Below are positions 1 through 5,507 of a stretch of 5,507 bases of DNA, in pieces. A program made the translations under genes and the position numbers. The DNA comes from an uncultured Eubacteriales bacterium. Lineage in GTDB: Bacteria; Bacillota_A; Clostridia; Christensenellales; Aristaeellaceae. The stretch lies in the NCBI GenBank assembly GCA_900321945.1, contig ONXY01000054.1:1-5507 (forward strand), given 5' to 3'. The number at the start of each line of letters is the position of its first letter. The first letter of the stretch is position 1. Below the pieces are notes generated by a model. That model saw only the letters and a list, made by a program, of their open reading frames with translations. It searched no databases and was not told where the DNA came from.

Positions 1-639
1 GAGCGGGGACTGACGGATAAAAAGGAAATCACGCTGGAAACCGGAGCCGGGATCAGGACGCTCCTGCTTGACACGGTGAACGATAAAGTGGTTTCGGTTC
101 GGGTGGATATGGGCGTTCCGCGCCTGCAGCCGGATGAAATACCCGTTGATCCGCGGCTGGGTGCCTCGCTGCCCGGCGGCGAGCGGGTTTCCGGAAAAAC
201 GGGGACGGAAGGAAGAACGATAATCGGAGCCCCGCTGGAAGTGAACGGCAGGACTTTCCGCATTACATGCGTAAGCATGGGAAATCCTCACTGCGTCGTT
301 TTTCAGGATGAGGTGGAGGACTGGCCTGTCGGGAAATGGGGTCCGTGCTTTGAAAACCATCCGCTTTTTCCGGAACGGACCAATACTGAATTCGCGAAAG
401 TGCTGGATCGGGAGACCATCCGAATGAGAGTGTGGGAGCGGGGAAGCGGAGAGACGATGGCGTGCGGTACCGGCGCCTGCGCCACGCTGGCGGCCGCGGT
501 TCTGAACGGACTGACAGAGCGGAAAGCCACCCTGCTGCTGAACGGCGGATCCCTGGAAATTTTCTGGGACGAGAGAACAGATCACATCCTGATGACGGGG
601 CCGGCGGAGTTCGTGTATGACGGGGACTGGCCTGGCTGA
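1..639 (+). CDS. dapF: Diaminopimelate epimerase, 5'-truncated by window edge
   Basis: DapF interconverts LL- and meso-diaminopimelate in the cytoplasm without a cofactor, using two cysteines as acid and base. Meso-DAP feeds lysine synthesis and peptidoglycan cross-links. The frame is open from base 1 and ends at TGA 637-639, giving 212 residues in the window; DapF is usually about 275-285, so some 70-80 N-terminal residues, including the first catalytic Cys, lie off the left edge. Numbering from base 1, I see the RGLTDK segment at residues 2-7, the GNPHCVVF motif with its substrate-binding Asn at 95, the RTNTEF motif, and the diagnostic WERGSGETMACGTGACA block with the second catalytic Cys at 155. 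An internal GTG at 76 is not the start, because conserved DapF sequence continues upstream of it. All visible catalytic motifs are intact. It converges on the CHAP gene across a hairpin terminator. The identification is secure; only upstream sequence can show the true start and operon partners. Confidence 0.97.
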   Translation, partial: ERGLTDKKEITLETGAGIRTLLLDTVNDKVVSVRVDMGVPRLQPDEIPVDPRLGASLPGGERVSGKTGTEGRTIIGAPLEVNGRTFRITCVSMGNPHCVVFQDEVEDWPVGKWGPCFENHPLFPERTNTEFAKVLDRETIRMRVWERGSGETMACGTGACATLAAAVLNGLTERKATLLLNGGSLEIFWDERTDHILMTGPAEFVYDGDWPG

Positions 640-650
640 TAGGAAAAAGC

Positions 651-681
651 AGCGCCCGGAGAGTACTCCGAGCGCTTTTTT
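651..681. terminator. Probable bidirectional rho-independent terminator between dapF and the CHAP gene
   Basis: The hairpin starts 12 bases after the dapF stop. Arms AGCGC (651-655) and GCGCT (672-676) pair, as do CGGAG (657-661) and CTCCG (666-670), around an AGTA loop; the opposing bases 656 and 671 form a C-A mismatch in the plus-strand RNA. Six T's (676-681) follow immediately, as expected for termination of dapF. On the minus strand the same position becomes a U-G wobble, giving an unbroken 11-pair stem, and the A run at 644-648 supplies five U's two bases beyond the stem, so it could also end the CHAP transcript, whose stop lies only 10 bases away. The structure is seen in the sequence; bidirectional activity is inferred. 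Confidence 0.85.
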
Positions 682-691
682 CCGGCGGGTA

Positions 692-1603
692 TCAATCGTC
701 CTCATCCTCGTCCACAACGGCCCAGGTCTGGGGATCCCGGTCTCTTTTCTGATCCACCTCGTCCTGCAGACGCAGCTGGGTTTCCATGTTCGCAATGCTG
801 GTAGCGCGAAGACCGTGCCCGGTCTGAAAAGCGCGGACCGCGGCCGCGGTCGCGTTGCCGAAGTCCCCGGTAACAAAACGGCTTTCAAGGTATCCGAGAT
901 AGGACAGGGATTCCTGCAGCTGACGGACTTTTTCGCCGGAATTGCCGAAACGCATGGTGATGTCCGCCAGATCATGGACGGTTCCGTAGCCCAGGATCTG
1001 CGTATTGGAAAGCGAATAGACGTTCCGCGACACTCCCGAGGGATTGTTTCCTTCAATCACATGGATTTCTACTTTTCCCGCGCTGTTCCGTGTGCAGTAT
1101 TCCACCAGGGCGACGTGATCCGTATCGACACCTGAGGTCCAGGTGAAGAAGACATAGTCTCCGGGCTGAGGGATGTAATCACCGGACCGGATGTACTGTC
1201 GGGTTCCTTTCAGCCACTCATACCCCCATCCGTCGACTTCCCCTTTCCGGACGATAAACCGTCCGGCTCTGATATACCACGATCTGCCGCCGTTCTGTCC
1301 GGAATAGAGCGGAAAGACCCGGCCCAGCAGATGCGTTCCGTGAATCTGATCCACCTGGTCCACGCACCAGCACAGGAATTCGGCGCACCACTGGGCGTAA
1401 GGGTCGCCCGCCCACTCGCCGTATTTGCTGTATCCGTGATCGCCTTCCCGGTATCCGACTTCGTTTCCGGCTGTCTCAAGAAGCCAGGATACATAGTCGG
1501 GAACCACTTCCACCGGCTCGAGACGGTTCTCCCCGGCATATGCCGGACGTGAGAACAGGAGAAAAAAGGCGAGGAGCATAACCGGTATACTTTTCTTTTT
1601 CAC
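692..1603 (-). CDS. Secreted CHAP-domain peptidoglycan hydrolase with C-terminal peptidoglycan-binding-like domain
   Basis: This 303-residue exported protein probably cleaves an amide or peptide bond in cell-wall peptidoglycan. It starts at GTG (1603-1601) behind an AAAGGAG site with an 8-base spacer. Residues 1-23 form a Sec signal peptide: MKKK, a hydrophobic stretch, then a likely signal peptidase I site after AYA. Residues about 37-210 look like a CHAP (NlpC/P60-like) cysteine peptidase: EVGYREG and YSKYGEW lead to the catalytic QWCAEF (Cys73), the His is in TDHVALVEY (His163), and the third polar residue is probably in IEGNNPSG (Glu184/Asn186). Residues about 217-281 resemble a PG_binding_1 helical domain (VRQLQESLSYLGYL, GDFGNATAAAVRAFQ), but its last part departs from the usual G-x-x-G-x-x-T pattern. 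The C-terminus ends in a very acidic tail, DEDEDD. There is no membrane helix or LPxTG anchor. It lies 27 bases downstream of ispE and is probably co-transcribed. The exact bond cut (amidase or endopeptidase) cannot be read from the sequence. Confidence 0.85.
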   Translation of the reverse strand: MKKKSIPVMLLAFFLLFSRPAYAGENRLEPVEVVPDYVSWLLETAGNEVGYREGDHGYSKYGEWAGDPYAQWCAEFLCWCVDQVDQIHGTHLLGRVFPLYSGQNGGRSWYIRAGRFIVRKGEVDGWGYEWLKGTRQYIRSGDYIPQPGDYVFFTWTSGVDTDHVALVEYCTRNSAGKVEIHVIEGNNPSGVSRNVYSLSNTQILGYGTVHDLADITMRFGNSGEKVRQLQESLSYLGYLESRFVTGDFGNATAAAVRAFQTGHGLRATSIANMETQLRLQDEVDQKRDRDPQTWAVVDEDEDD

Positions 1604-1611
1604 GGAAAAAA

Positions 1612-1618
1612 CTCCTTT
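1612..1618 (-). promoter_or_regulatory. Ribosome binding site fixing the GTG start of the CHAP gene
   Basis: AAAGGAG on the minus strand, 8 bases before GTG at 1603-1601. It decides in favour of this non-ATG start; the next in-frame ATG (codon 9) would fall inside the signal peptide and remove its basic N-region. Confidence 0.85.
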
Positions 1619-1630
1619 CGGGAATCGGGA

Positions 1631-2503
1631 TCAATTCTCTTCAACGATTTCCAGACTGGTCAGACTGGTGCGGCTCAGGAAGGAACAGCGCCACTGAAGA
1701 GAGAGCGCGGAAAAAGCGGAACGGGCTTTTGCGGGAGTACGGAAAACGCCGAAAACCGCGCTGCCGCTGCCTGTCATCAGCGCGGCCTCCGCGCCGGCTT
1801 CCTTCAGCTTCTGAATGCATCGCCCGATTTCCGGACGCATTTTTACGGATACAGGCTGAAGCACGTTGCACAGGCTGCGGCGGAGGGGAAGAAGATCGCC
1901 GGAGGCAAGAGCCTGCACGGAAAGATCGGTATCGGGCCGCGTCCCGCAGGATGAAAGACGGAATGCTTCGAAGACCTCCTTTGTGGAAAGACCGCGGCAG
2001 GGCTGTATCACGACCAGAGGGAAAAGCCGGCCGCAGCTCAGGTTCTGCAACTCCTCCCCGATGCCGCGGGTCCGTGTCAGACCGCCGCGGAGACAGAAAG
2101 GAACGTCTGCTCCGAGCGAAAGGCCGACGGATTCGAGATCCTTTTCGGAAAGTCCGGTATTCCACAACCTGTTCAGGCCGAAAAGCACGGCCGCCGCGTC
2201 CGCGCTCCCGCCGCCCATTCCCGCTCCGACGGGAATTCTTTTGTATACGGAAACAGAAGCGCCGCGCGGGTACCCCGTAACTTCCTTCAGCAGCCGGGCC
2301 GCGCGCAGGGCGAGATGGCGCTCATCCGCCTTCAGCAGCGGAGTTCCGGCGGTGGTCAGCGTCAGATCGTCCGCGGGAAGAAGCGTGATGGTATCGGCAA
2401 GCTCGATGGGCTGCATCAGCATATCCATCAGGTGATAGCCGTCCTCACGAACGCCGGTGATGTCCAGCGACCAGTTGATCTTCGCATTCGCATTCAGCTT
2501 CAT
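1631..2503 (-). CDS. ispE: 4-diphosphocytidyl-2-C-methyl-D-erythritol kinase
   Basis: IspE is a cytoplasmic GHMP-family kinase that uses ATP to phosphorylate the 2-hydroxyl of CDP-methylerythritol, the fourth step of the non-mevalonate (MEP) isoprenoid pathway. The 290 residues match the family's normal length. The N-terminal AKIN motif carries the conserved Lys8. DGYHLMDML (21-29) is the typical substrate-side segment. The glycine-rich ATP loop PVGAGMGGGSADAA spans 91-104. GADVPFCL (131-138) holds the catalytic Asp133, and the C-terminal glycine loop MTGSGSAVFGVF is at 243-254. All key motifs are present, so the enzyme should be active. The ATG at 2503-2501 has a GGAG site 8 bases upstream (2515-2512). 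It reads divergently from the DUF1934 gene and is followed after 27 bases by the CHAP gene, so the two probably form a short operon. Confidence 0.97.
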   Translation of the reverse strand: MKLNANAKINWSLDITGVREDGYHLMDMLMQPIELADTITLLPADDLTLTTAGTPLLKADERHLALRAARLLKEVTGYPRGASVSVYKRIPVGAGMGGGSADAAAVLFGLNRLWNTGLSEKDLESVGLSLGADVPFCLRGGLTRTRGIGEELQNLSCGRLFPLVVIQPCRGLSTKEVFEAFRLSSCGTRPDTDLSVQALASGDLLPLRRSLCNVLQPVSVKMRPEIGRCIQKLKEAGAEAALMTGSGSAVFGVFRTPAKARSAFSALSLQWRCSFLSRTSLTSLEIVEEN

Positions 2504-2536
2504 TGAACAGTCTCCGAAAGCCTTATAGTACTTTCT

Positions 2537-2565
2537 ATATTACTCAAAGAAAGAAAAAGATGCAA
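2537..2565 (-). promoter_or_regulatory. Candidate sigma-A-type promoter for ispE and the CHAP gene
   Basis: On the minus strand TTGCAT (2565-2560) is followed by a 17-base spacer and TAATAT (2542-2537). Each box is only a partial match to TTGACA/TATAAT, but the spacing is ideal. Transcription would start near 2530, giving a leader of about 25 bases that still contains the ispE GGAG site. An alternative -10, TACTAT at 2530-2525, would start transcription almost on the ribosome site and is less likely. Confidence 0.5.
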
Positions 2566-2577
2566 GGAATTCTTGCA
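2561..2577. repeat. Inverted repeat in the divergent promoter region, possible operator
   Basis: TGCAAG (2561-2566) and CTTGCA (2572-2577) are perfect 6-base inverted arms around GAATT. Each arm supplies most of a -35 box, left arm for ispE and right arm for the DUF1934 gene. A protein binding here would cover both promoters. Back-to-back promoters with similar -35 boxes would also produce such symmetry without any regulator, so the operator role is only a suggestion. Confidence 0.5.
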
Positions 2578-2601
2578 AAGCGGAAGAAAAGAAGGTACAC
2601 T
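2573..2601 (+). promoter_or_regulatory. Candidate sigma-A-type promoter for the DUF1934-GH2 pair
   Basis: TTGCAA (2573-2578), a 17-base spacer and TACACT (2596-2601), with four matches to consensus in each box. Transcription would begin near 2608, about 25 bases before the ATG at 2633 and just ahead of its strong ribosome site. This placement also argues against the in-frame starts at 2573 and 2603, which would lie upstream of the transcript. Confidence 0.5.
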
Positions 2602-2616
2602 GATGAACAGATATAC

Positions 2617-2626
2617 GGGGGAGGAG
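2617..2626 (+). promoter_or_regulatory. Strong ribosome binding site deciding the DUF1934 start
   Basis: GGGGGAGGAG ends 6 bases before ATG 2633. It is much stronger than the weak GAAGG ahead of the upstream in-frame ATG at 2603, and nothing comparable precedes the TTG at 2573. Confidence 0.85.
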
Positions 2627-2632
2627 CTTAAA

Positions 2633-3094
2633 ATGGAGGAGAACCAGGGAATACCGGTCCTCATCAGTCTGTCGGCGCTTGCGAGTTATGACGGAACCCC
2701 GGATGATCCGATCCGGATGAGGACGTCGGGAACGCTTTTTCCGGGAGCGGACCGGTCTCTTCTGCAATATAAGGAAATACAGGAGGATCAGGAGACGGCC
2801 CGGATTCTCGAAGCGGATATTCAGCTGGTTCTGAGAAAGGACCAGGTGACTATGAACCGGATCGGCGACTATTCAAACACAATGCTGTTCAAGAAAAACA
2901 TCCGATACGAAACGCTGTATCATACGCCCTACGGAGACCTGAACATGTCCGTTTTTACAAAGGAGGCGCGATGGCGCTCGGCAGGCGGGTCCGGCAGCGT
3001 ACATCTTCGGTACGACCTGAGCATGCAGGGCAGCTACGCCTCCACGAACGAGCTGCGCCTGGAATACAGGGAAAAGGAAGCAGGCGCCGAATAA
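2633..3094 (+). CDS. DUF1934 (YwiB-like) protein
   Basis: A 153-residue cytoplasmic protein of the DUF1934 family, whose known member is Bacillus subtilis YwiB. The family is small, predicted to fold as a calycin-like beta barrel, and has no established biochemical role. Family-like features are the N-terminal beta strand PVLISLSALA (8-17), the RMRTSGTLFP segment (28-37), and the conserved C-terminal half: a HTPYGDLNMSVFTKEA block (97-112), the strand SVHLRYDLSMQG (122-133) and the ending ASTNELRLEYREKE (136-149). There is no signal peptide or membrane segment. The start at 2633 is chosen for its strong ribosome site. The gene reads divergently from ispE and is followed after 28 bases by the GH2 gene, so the two are probably co-transcribed. 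Family assignment is good; function is unknown, though a barrel of this type could bind a small ligand (inference). Confidence 0.85.
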   Translation: MEENQGIPVLISLSALASYDGTPDDPIRMRTSGTLFPGADRSLLQYKEIQEDQETARILEADIQLVLRKDQVTMNRIGDYSNTMLFKKNIRYETLYHTPYGDLNMSVFTKEARWRSAGGSGSVHLRYDLSMQGSYASTNELRLEYREKEAGAE

Positions 3095-3108
3095 TATGCT
3101 GAATAACC

Positions 3109-3115
3109 GGGAGGA
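3109..3115 (+). promoter_or_regulatory. Ribosome binding site deciding the GH2 start
   Basis: GGGAGGA, with the GGAGG core ending 8 bases before ATG 3123. An earlier in-frame ATG at 3096, touching the DUF1934 stop, has no such site in front of it. Confidence 0.85.
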
Positions 3116-3122
3116 CGGGGTA

Positions 3123-5507
3123 ATGAGGTTTGCTGGAATCGGAGAATGGCTGCTGAATGACGGATGGTTCTTTCTGAAACTTCCGGAAGGCAGTACGAAG
3201 GAGCAGGCTTCCGGATCGGCCGGCTGGAAGGAAGTTCAGCTGCCTCACGACTGGCTGATCTGGCAGGCGGACCGTCTCTATGAAAGCGCGGACGCATGGT
3301 ACAGAAGGGAACTGGTTTTCTCCCCGCAGGACGGACCGTCCGTACTTCTCCGGTTTGACGGAGTATATATGGACTGCGACGTTCTTTTCAACGGAGAGAA
3401 GGTCTGCAGCCATCAGTACGGCTATACCGCGTTTGACGCGGATCTTACCGGGAAAATAAAGGAAGGAAGAAACGAGATCCTCGTTCACATCCGGCACCGG
3501 AGCCCCAACAGCCGCTGGTATTCCGGCAGCGGGATTTTCCGCGACGTGCGTCTGGCTTACCTCGCGGCGGATCATATCGTTCCCGGAAGCCTGTATACCG
3601 TAACGGAACAGGTGCGGGACGGATGGGAAATCAGGGCTGAGGCGGAGGCGGAAGGAACCGGAGAGATATTATTCCGCCTGCTGGACGCGGCGGGTGAGCT
3701 GAAAGCGGAGGAGTCTGCGGCTGTCAGGAACGGGAAAGCGGCCGTCAGACTGTTCCTGCAGGGCGGAGAGACCTGGGATCCCGAAAGGCCGTATCTGTAC
3801 ACGCTGGAGTACTCAATGGGAGAGCAGCGGGAAAGAAGCCGTCTGGGACTCCGCACGCTTCGGTTCGATCCTGAATCCGGTTTCTGGATCAACGGCAGAA
3901 ATCTGAAGCTGAAAGGGGTATGCAATCATCACGATCTCGGCGCGCTTGGCTCCGCCTTTCACGCGGAAGCGGCAGAAAGACAGCTCCGGATCATGAAGAA
4001 AATGGGCGTCAACGCTCTCCGGACCAGCCACAATCCCCCGGCGGAGATTCTTCTGGATCTGTGCGACGAGATGGGAATTCTGGTGGTGGACGAGATCTTC
4101 GATATGTGGGAGAGACCGAAGACGCAGTTCGATTACGCGCGCTTTTTCACGGACCACGAGGCCGGGGACGTCGCTTCCTGGATCCGCAGGGACCGGAATC
4201 ACCCGTGCGTCATCATGTGGTCCATCGGGAACGAGATCTACGACATGTTCGCCGATATCCGCGGAACGGAAATAACCCGGATGCTGACGGATCAGGTCCG
4301 GTTCCATGATCCGGCCGGTCACGCCGCGGTAACGTTCGGAAGCAATTACATGCCGTGGGAAGGGGCGCAGAGATGCGCCGGAATCGTAAAAATACCGGGG
4401 TACAACTACGCGGAAAACCTGTACGCCGAACACCACGCGGCGCACCCCGACTGGGTGATCTACGGCAGTGAGACGGCCAGCGTGCTGAGCAGCAGAGGAA
4501 TCTATCATTTTCCTCTTTCCGAAACCATTCTCAGCGAGTCGGATCTGCAGTGCTCAAGCCTCGGAAACAGCGTTTCCAGCTGGGGCGCGCAAAACCTCGC
4601 CAAGATGATCGTGGATGATCTGAACAACCGCTACAGCATGGGACAGTTTGTCTGGAGCGGATTTGACTATATCGGGGAACCGACCCCGTACCATACCCGG
4701 AGCTGTTATTTCGGGCAGGTCGACACGGCGGGTTTTCCGAAGGATTCCTATTATCTTTTCAGGAGCCTCTGGACGGACGAGCCCATGGTTCATATCGGGG
4801 TTTACTGGGACTGGAATCCGGGACAGATGATCGATATCCGGGTCATGAGCAACTGCGCGGAAACGGAACTGTTTCTGAACGGAAACAGCCTCGGCCGGAA
4901 ACAGCTGAACAGGAAGGATCCGGAAACATGCACGGCCGTCTGGAAAATCCCGTATGAACCCGGAACCCTGGAAGCCGTCGGACTGGACGACCGGGGGAAC
5001 GAGCTTTGCCGCGATATAAAAAGGAGCTTCGGCGACACGGCGTCATTGAGACTGTCGTCGGATAAAACCGTGCTGAAAGCGGACGGAAAGGATCTGGCCT
5101 TTATCACCGTGGAAGCGCTGGACCGGGACGGCATTCCGGTGGAAAACGCCCGCGACCGCGTTTCCGTCCGCGTGGAGGGCGGCGGCGCGCTGATGGGACT
5201 CGACAACGGCGACCCGTCCGATACGGATGAATACAAAGGACGCAGCAGGCGCCTGTTCGGCGGAAAGCTTCTGATTCTTGCCGGCAGCAGCGGCCGGGAA
5301 GAGCCCGCTGTTGTGACCGTATCGACCACAGAGGGCCTGACGGCGGAAATCAGGATTGACACTGTTCCCGTGGAAGAAAGAGAACCGTTTTACATTCAGG
5401 AGATCCCCGGCGGACGCGAGGACGGGGAGATTCCAGTCAGGAAGGTGGAAATCATTCCTCAGGGTTCCCGATGCCTGACGCCGGAGCACCCGGAAACGTC
5501 GTTTACC
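3123..5507 (+). CDS. Glycoside hydrolase family 2, beta-galactosidase type, 3' end beyond window
   Basis: A retaining exo-glycosidase, probably acting on beta-galactosides. The frame is open to the right edge, giving 795 residues without a stop. Residues about 5-155 form the GH2 N-terminal sugar-binding jelly roll (PHDW, WYRREL, FDGVYMDCDVLFNG, WYSGSGIFRDV), and about 156-248 an Ig-like domain. The TIM barrel (about 249-555) carries KGVCNHHDLG (His269), LRTSHNPP (from Arg300), the acid/base Glu371 in MWSIGNE, and the nucleophile Glu450 in YGSETAS; FVWSGFDYIGEPTPY (509-523) lies near the active site. Next come a DUF4982-like beta domain (about 560-620, LFLNGNSLGR) and a second Ig-like domain (about 642-743, DNGDPSDTDEYKG). 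The tail VRKVEIIPQG...LTPEHPE suggests a further C-terminal domain off the window. No NxK motif typical of beta-glucuronidases is visible, favouring galactosidase. There is no signal peptide, so it should act in the cytoplasm on imported oligosaccharides. Substrate is inferred; family and catalytic residues are clear. Confidence 0.93.
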   Translation, partial: MRFAGIGEWLLNDGWFFLKLPEGSTKEQASGSAGWKEVQLPHDWLIWQADRLYESADAWYRRELVFSPQDGPSVLLRFDGVYMDCDVLFNGEKVCSHQYGYTAFDADLTGKIKEGRNEILVHIRHRSPNSRWYSGSGIFRDVRLAYLAADHIVPGSLYTVTEQVRDGWEIRAEAEAEGTGEILFRLLDAAGELKAEESAAVRNGKAAVRLFLQGGETWDPERPYLYTLEYSMGEQRERSRLGLRTLRFDPESGFWINGRNLKLKGVCNHHDLGALGSAFHAEAAERQLRIMKKMGVNALRTSHNPPAEILLDLCDEMGILVVDEIFDMWERPKTQFDYARFFTDHEAGDVASWIRRDRNHPCVIMWSIGNEIYDMFADIRGTEITRMLTDQVRFHDPAGHAAVTFGSNYMPWEGAQRCAGIVKIPGYNYAENLYAEHHAAHPDWVIYGSETASVLSSRGIYHFPLSETILSESDLQCSSLGNSVSSWGAQNLAKMIVDDLNNRYSMGQFVWSGFDYIGEPTPYHTRSCYFGQVDTAGFPKDSYYLFRSLWTDEPMVHIGVYWDWNPGQMIDIRVMSNCAETELFLNGNSLGRKQLNRKDPETCTAVWKIPYEPGTLEAVGLDDRGNELCRDIKRSFGDTASLRLSSDKTVLKADGKDLAFITVEALDRDGIPVENARDRVSVRVEGGGALMGLDNGDPSDTDEYKGRSRRLFGGKLLILAGSSGREEPAVVTVSTTEGLTAEIRIDTVPVEEREPFYIQEIPGGREDGEIPVRKVEIIPQGSRCLTPEHPETSFT

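Larger units (their letters stand above)
2504..2632. promoter_or_regulatory. Divergent intergenic control region between ispE and the DUF1934 gene
   Basis: This 129-base gap is clearly richer in A and T than the flanking genes and holds the signals for both directions: two promoter candidates, an inverted repeat between them, the ispE ribosome site (2511-2516) and the DUF1934 ribosome site (2617-2626). A minor AT-rich inverted repeat, TATAG at 2524-2528 and CTATA at 2535-2539, lies near the predicted ispE transcription start. No riboswitch-like structure or attenuator is evident, and both predicted leaders are short. Confidence 0.75.

Noticed and set aside
617..1135. 172-codon plus-strand frame starting within the end of dapF
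   Set aside because: It reads through the terminator hairpin and then antisense to the CHAP gene; no ribosome site and no recognisable domain.
1729..2435. Two overlapping plus-strand open frames antisense to ispE
   Set aside because: Arg/Ser/Pro-rich shadow translations opposite intact IspE motifs.
2524..2539. AT-rich inverted repeat TATAG-N6-CTATA upstream of ispE
   Set aside because: Five-base arms in an AT-rich stretch overlapping the likely -10 box are readily explained by chance; not strong enough to call an operator.
2573..2632. Upstream in-frame starts for DUF1934 (TTG 2573, ATG 2603)
   Set aside because: They have weak or no ribosome sites and would lie in or before the predicted promoter; the strong GGGGGAGGAG site points to ATG 2633.
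3096..3122. Earlier GH2 start at ATG 3096
   Set aside because: There is no ribosome site ahead of it, while ATG 3123 has GGGAGGA at good spacing, and GH2 N-terminal homology begins only after 3123.
2955..3575. 206-codon minus-strand open frame across the end of DUF1934 and the start of GH2
   Set aside because: It spans two clearly supported plus-strand genes and their junction, and its product resembles no family I recognise.
3813..4508. 231-codon minus-strand open frame antisense to the GH2 gene
   Set aside because: It lies wholly over a strongly conserved TIM barrel containing both catalytic motifs; its translation shows no recognisable domain. Long antisense frames are expected in GC-rich coding DNA.
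1..5507. Search for mobile elements, CRISPR arrays, tRNAs, toxin-antitoxin or defence genes
   Set aside because: No direct repeat arrays, terminal inverted repeats, transposase motifs or structured RNA genes were seen; nearly all of the window is accounted for by five genes and short gaps.

Overview
The window looks like chromosomal DNA from a moderately GC-rich member of the Firmicutes, most likely a gut or rumen clostridium (Clostridia, perhaps Lachnospiraceae- or Christensenellales-like). The grounds are an IspE/DapF housekeeping background, a DUF1934 (YwiB-like) protein typical of Firmicutes, strong AAAGGAG/GGGAGG ribosome binding sites, and a large intracellular-type GH2 glycosidase of the kind common in plant- and glycan-degrading clostridia. 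The assignment rests on gene content and general codon style only, so the genus is open. I see no mobile element, CRISPR array, tRNA, rRNA or phage gene.

Layout: (1) 1-639 (+) is the C-terminal three quarters of dapF (diaminopimelate epimerase), cut by the left edge. (2) 651-681 is a compact hairpin with T runs on both sides, between two convergent genes, probably a bidirectional terminator. (3) 692-1603 (-) encodes a secreted CHAP-type cysteine peptidase/amidase with a C-terminal peptidoglycan-binding-like domain. (4) 1631-2503 (-) is ispE, 27 bases upstream of the CHAP gene in transcription order and probably in one operon with it. (5) 2504-2632 is the divergent control region, with two back-to-back promoter candidates whose -35 boxes lie in the two arms of one inverted repeat. 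(6) 2633-3094 (+) is a DUF1934 protein. (7) 3123 to the right edge (+) is a GH2 beta-galactosidase-type enzyme, open at the 3' end, 28 bases after the DUF1934 gene and probably co-transcribed with it.

How the genes fit together: dapF supplies meso-diaminopimelate for lysine and peptidoglycan, ispE feeds the isoprenoid (and thus undecaprenyl carrier) pathway, and the CHAP protein probably acts on finished peptidoglycan, so the left half is loosely themed on cell-envelope building and turnover. The right half joins a small cytoplasmic protein of unknown role to a sugar-releasing enzyme. Nothing here amounts to a clearly new biological system. The most interesting points are the symmetric divergent promoter/inverted-repeat region, the DUF1934-GH2 pairing, and the unusual CHAP protein with its degenerate binding domain and acidic tail.
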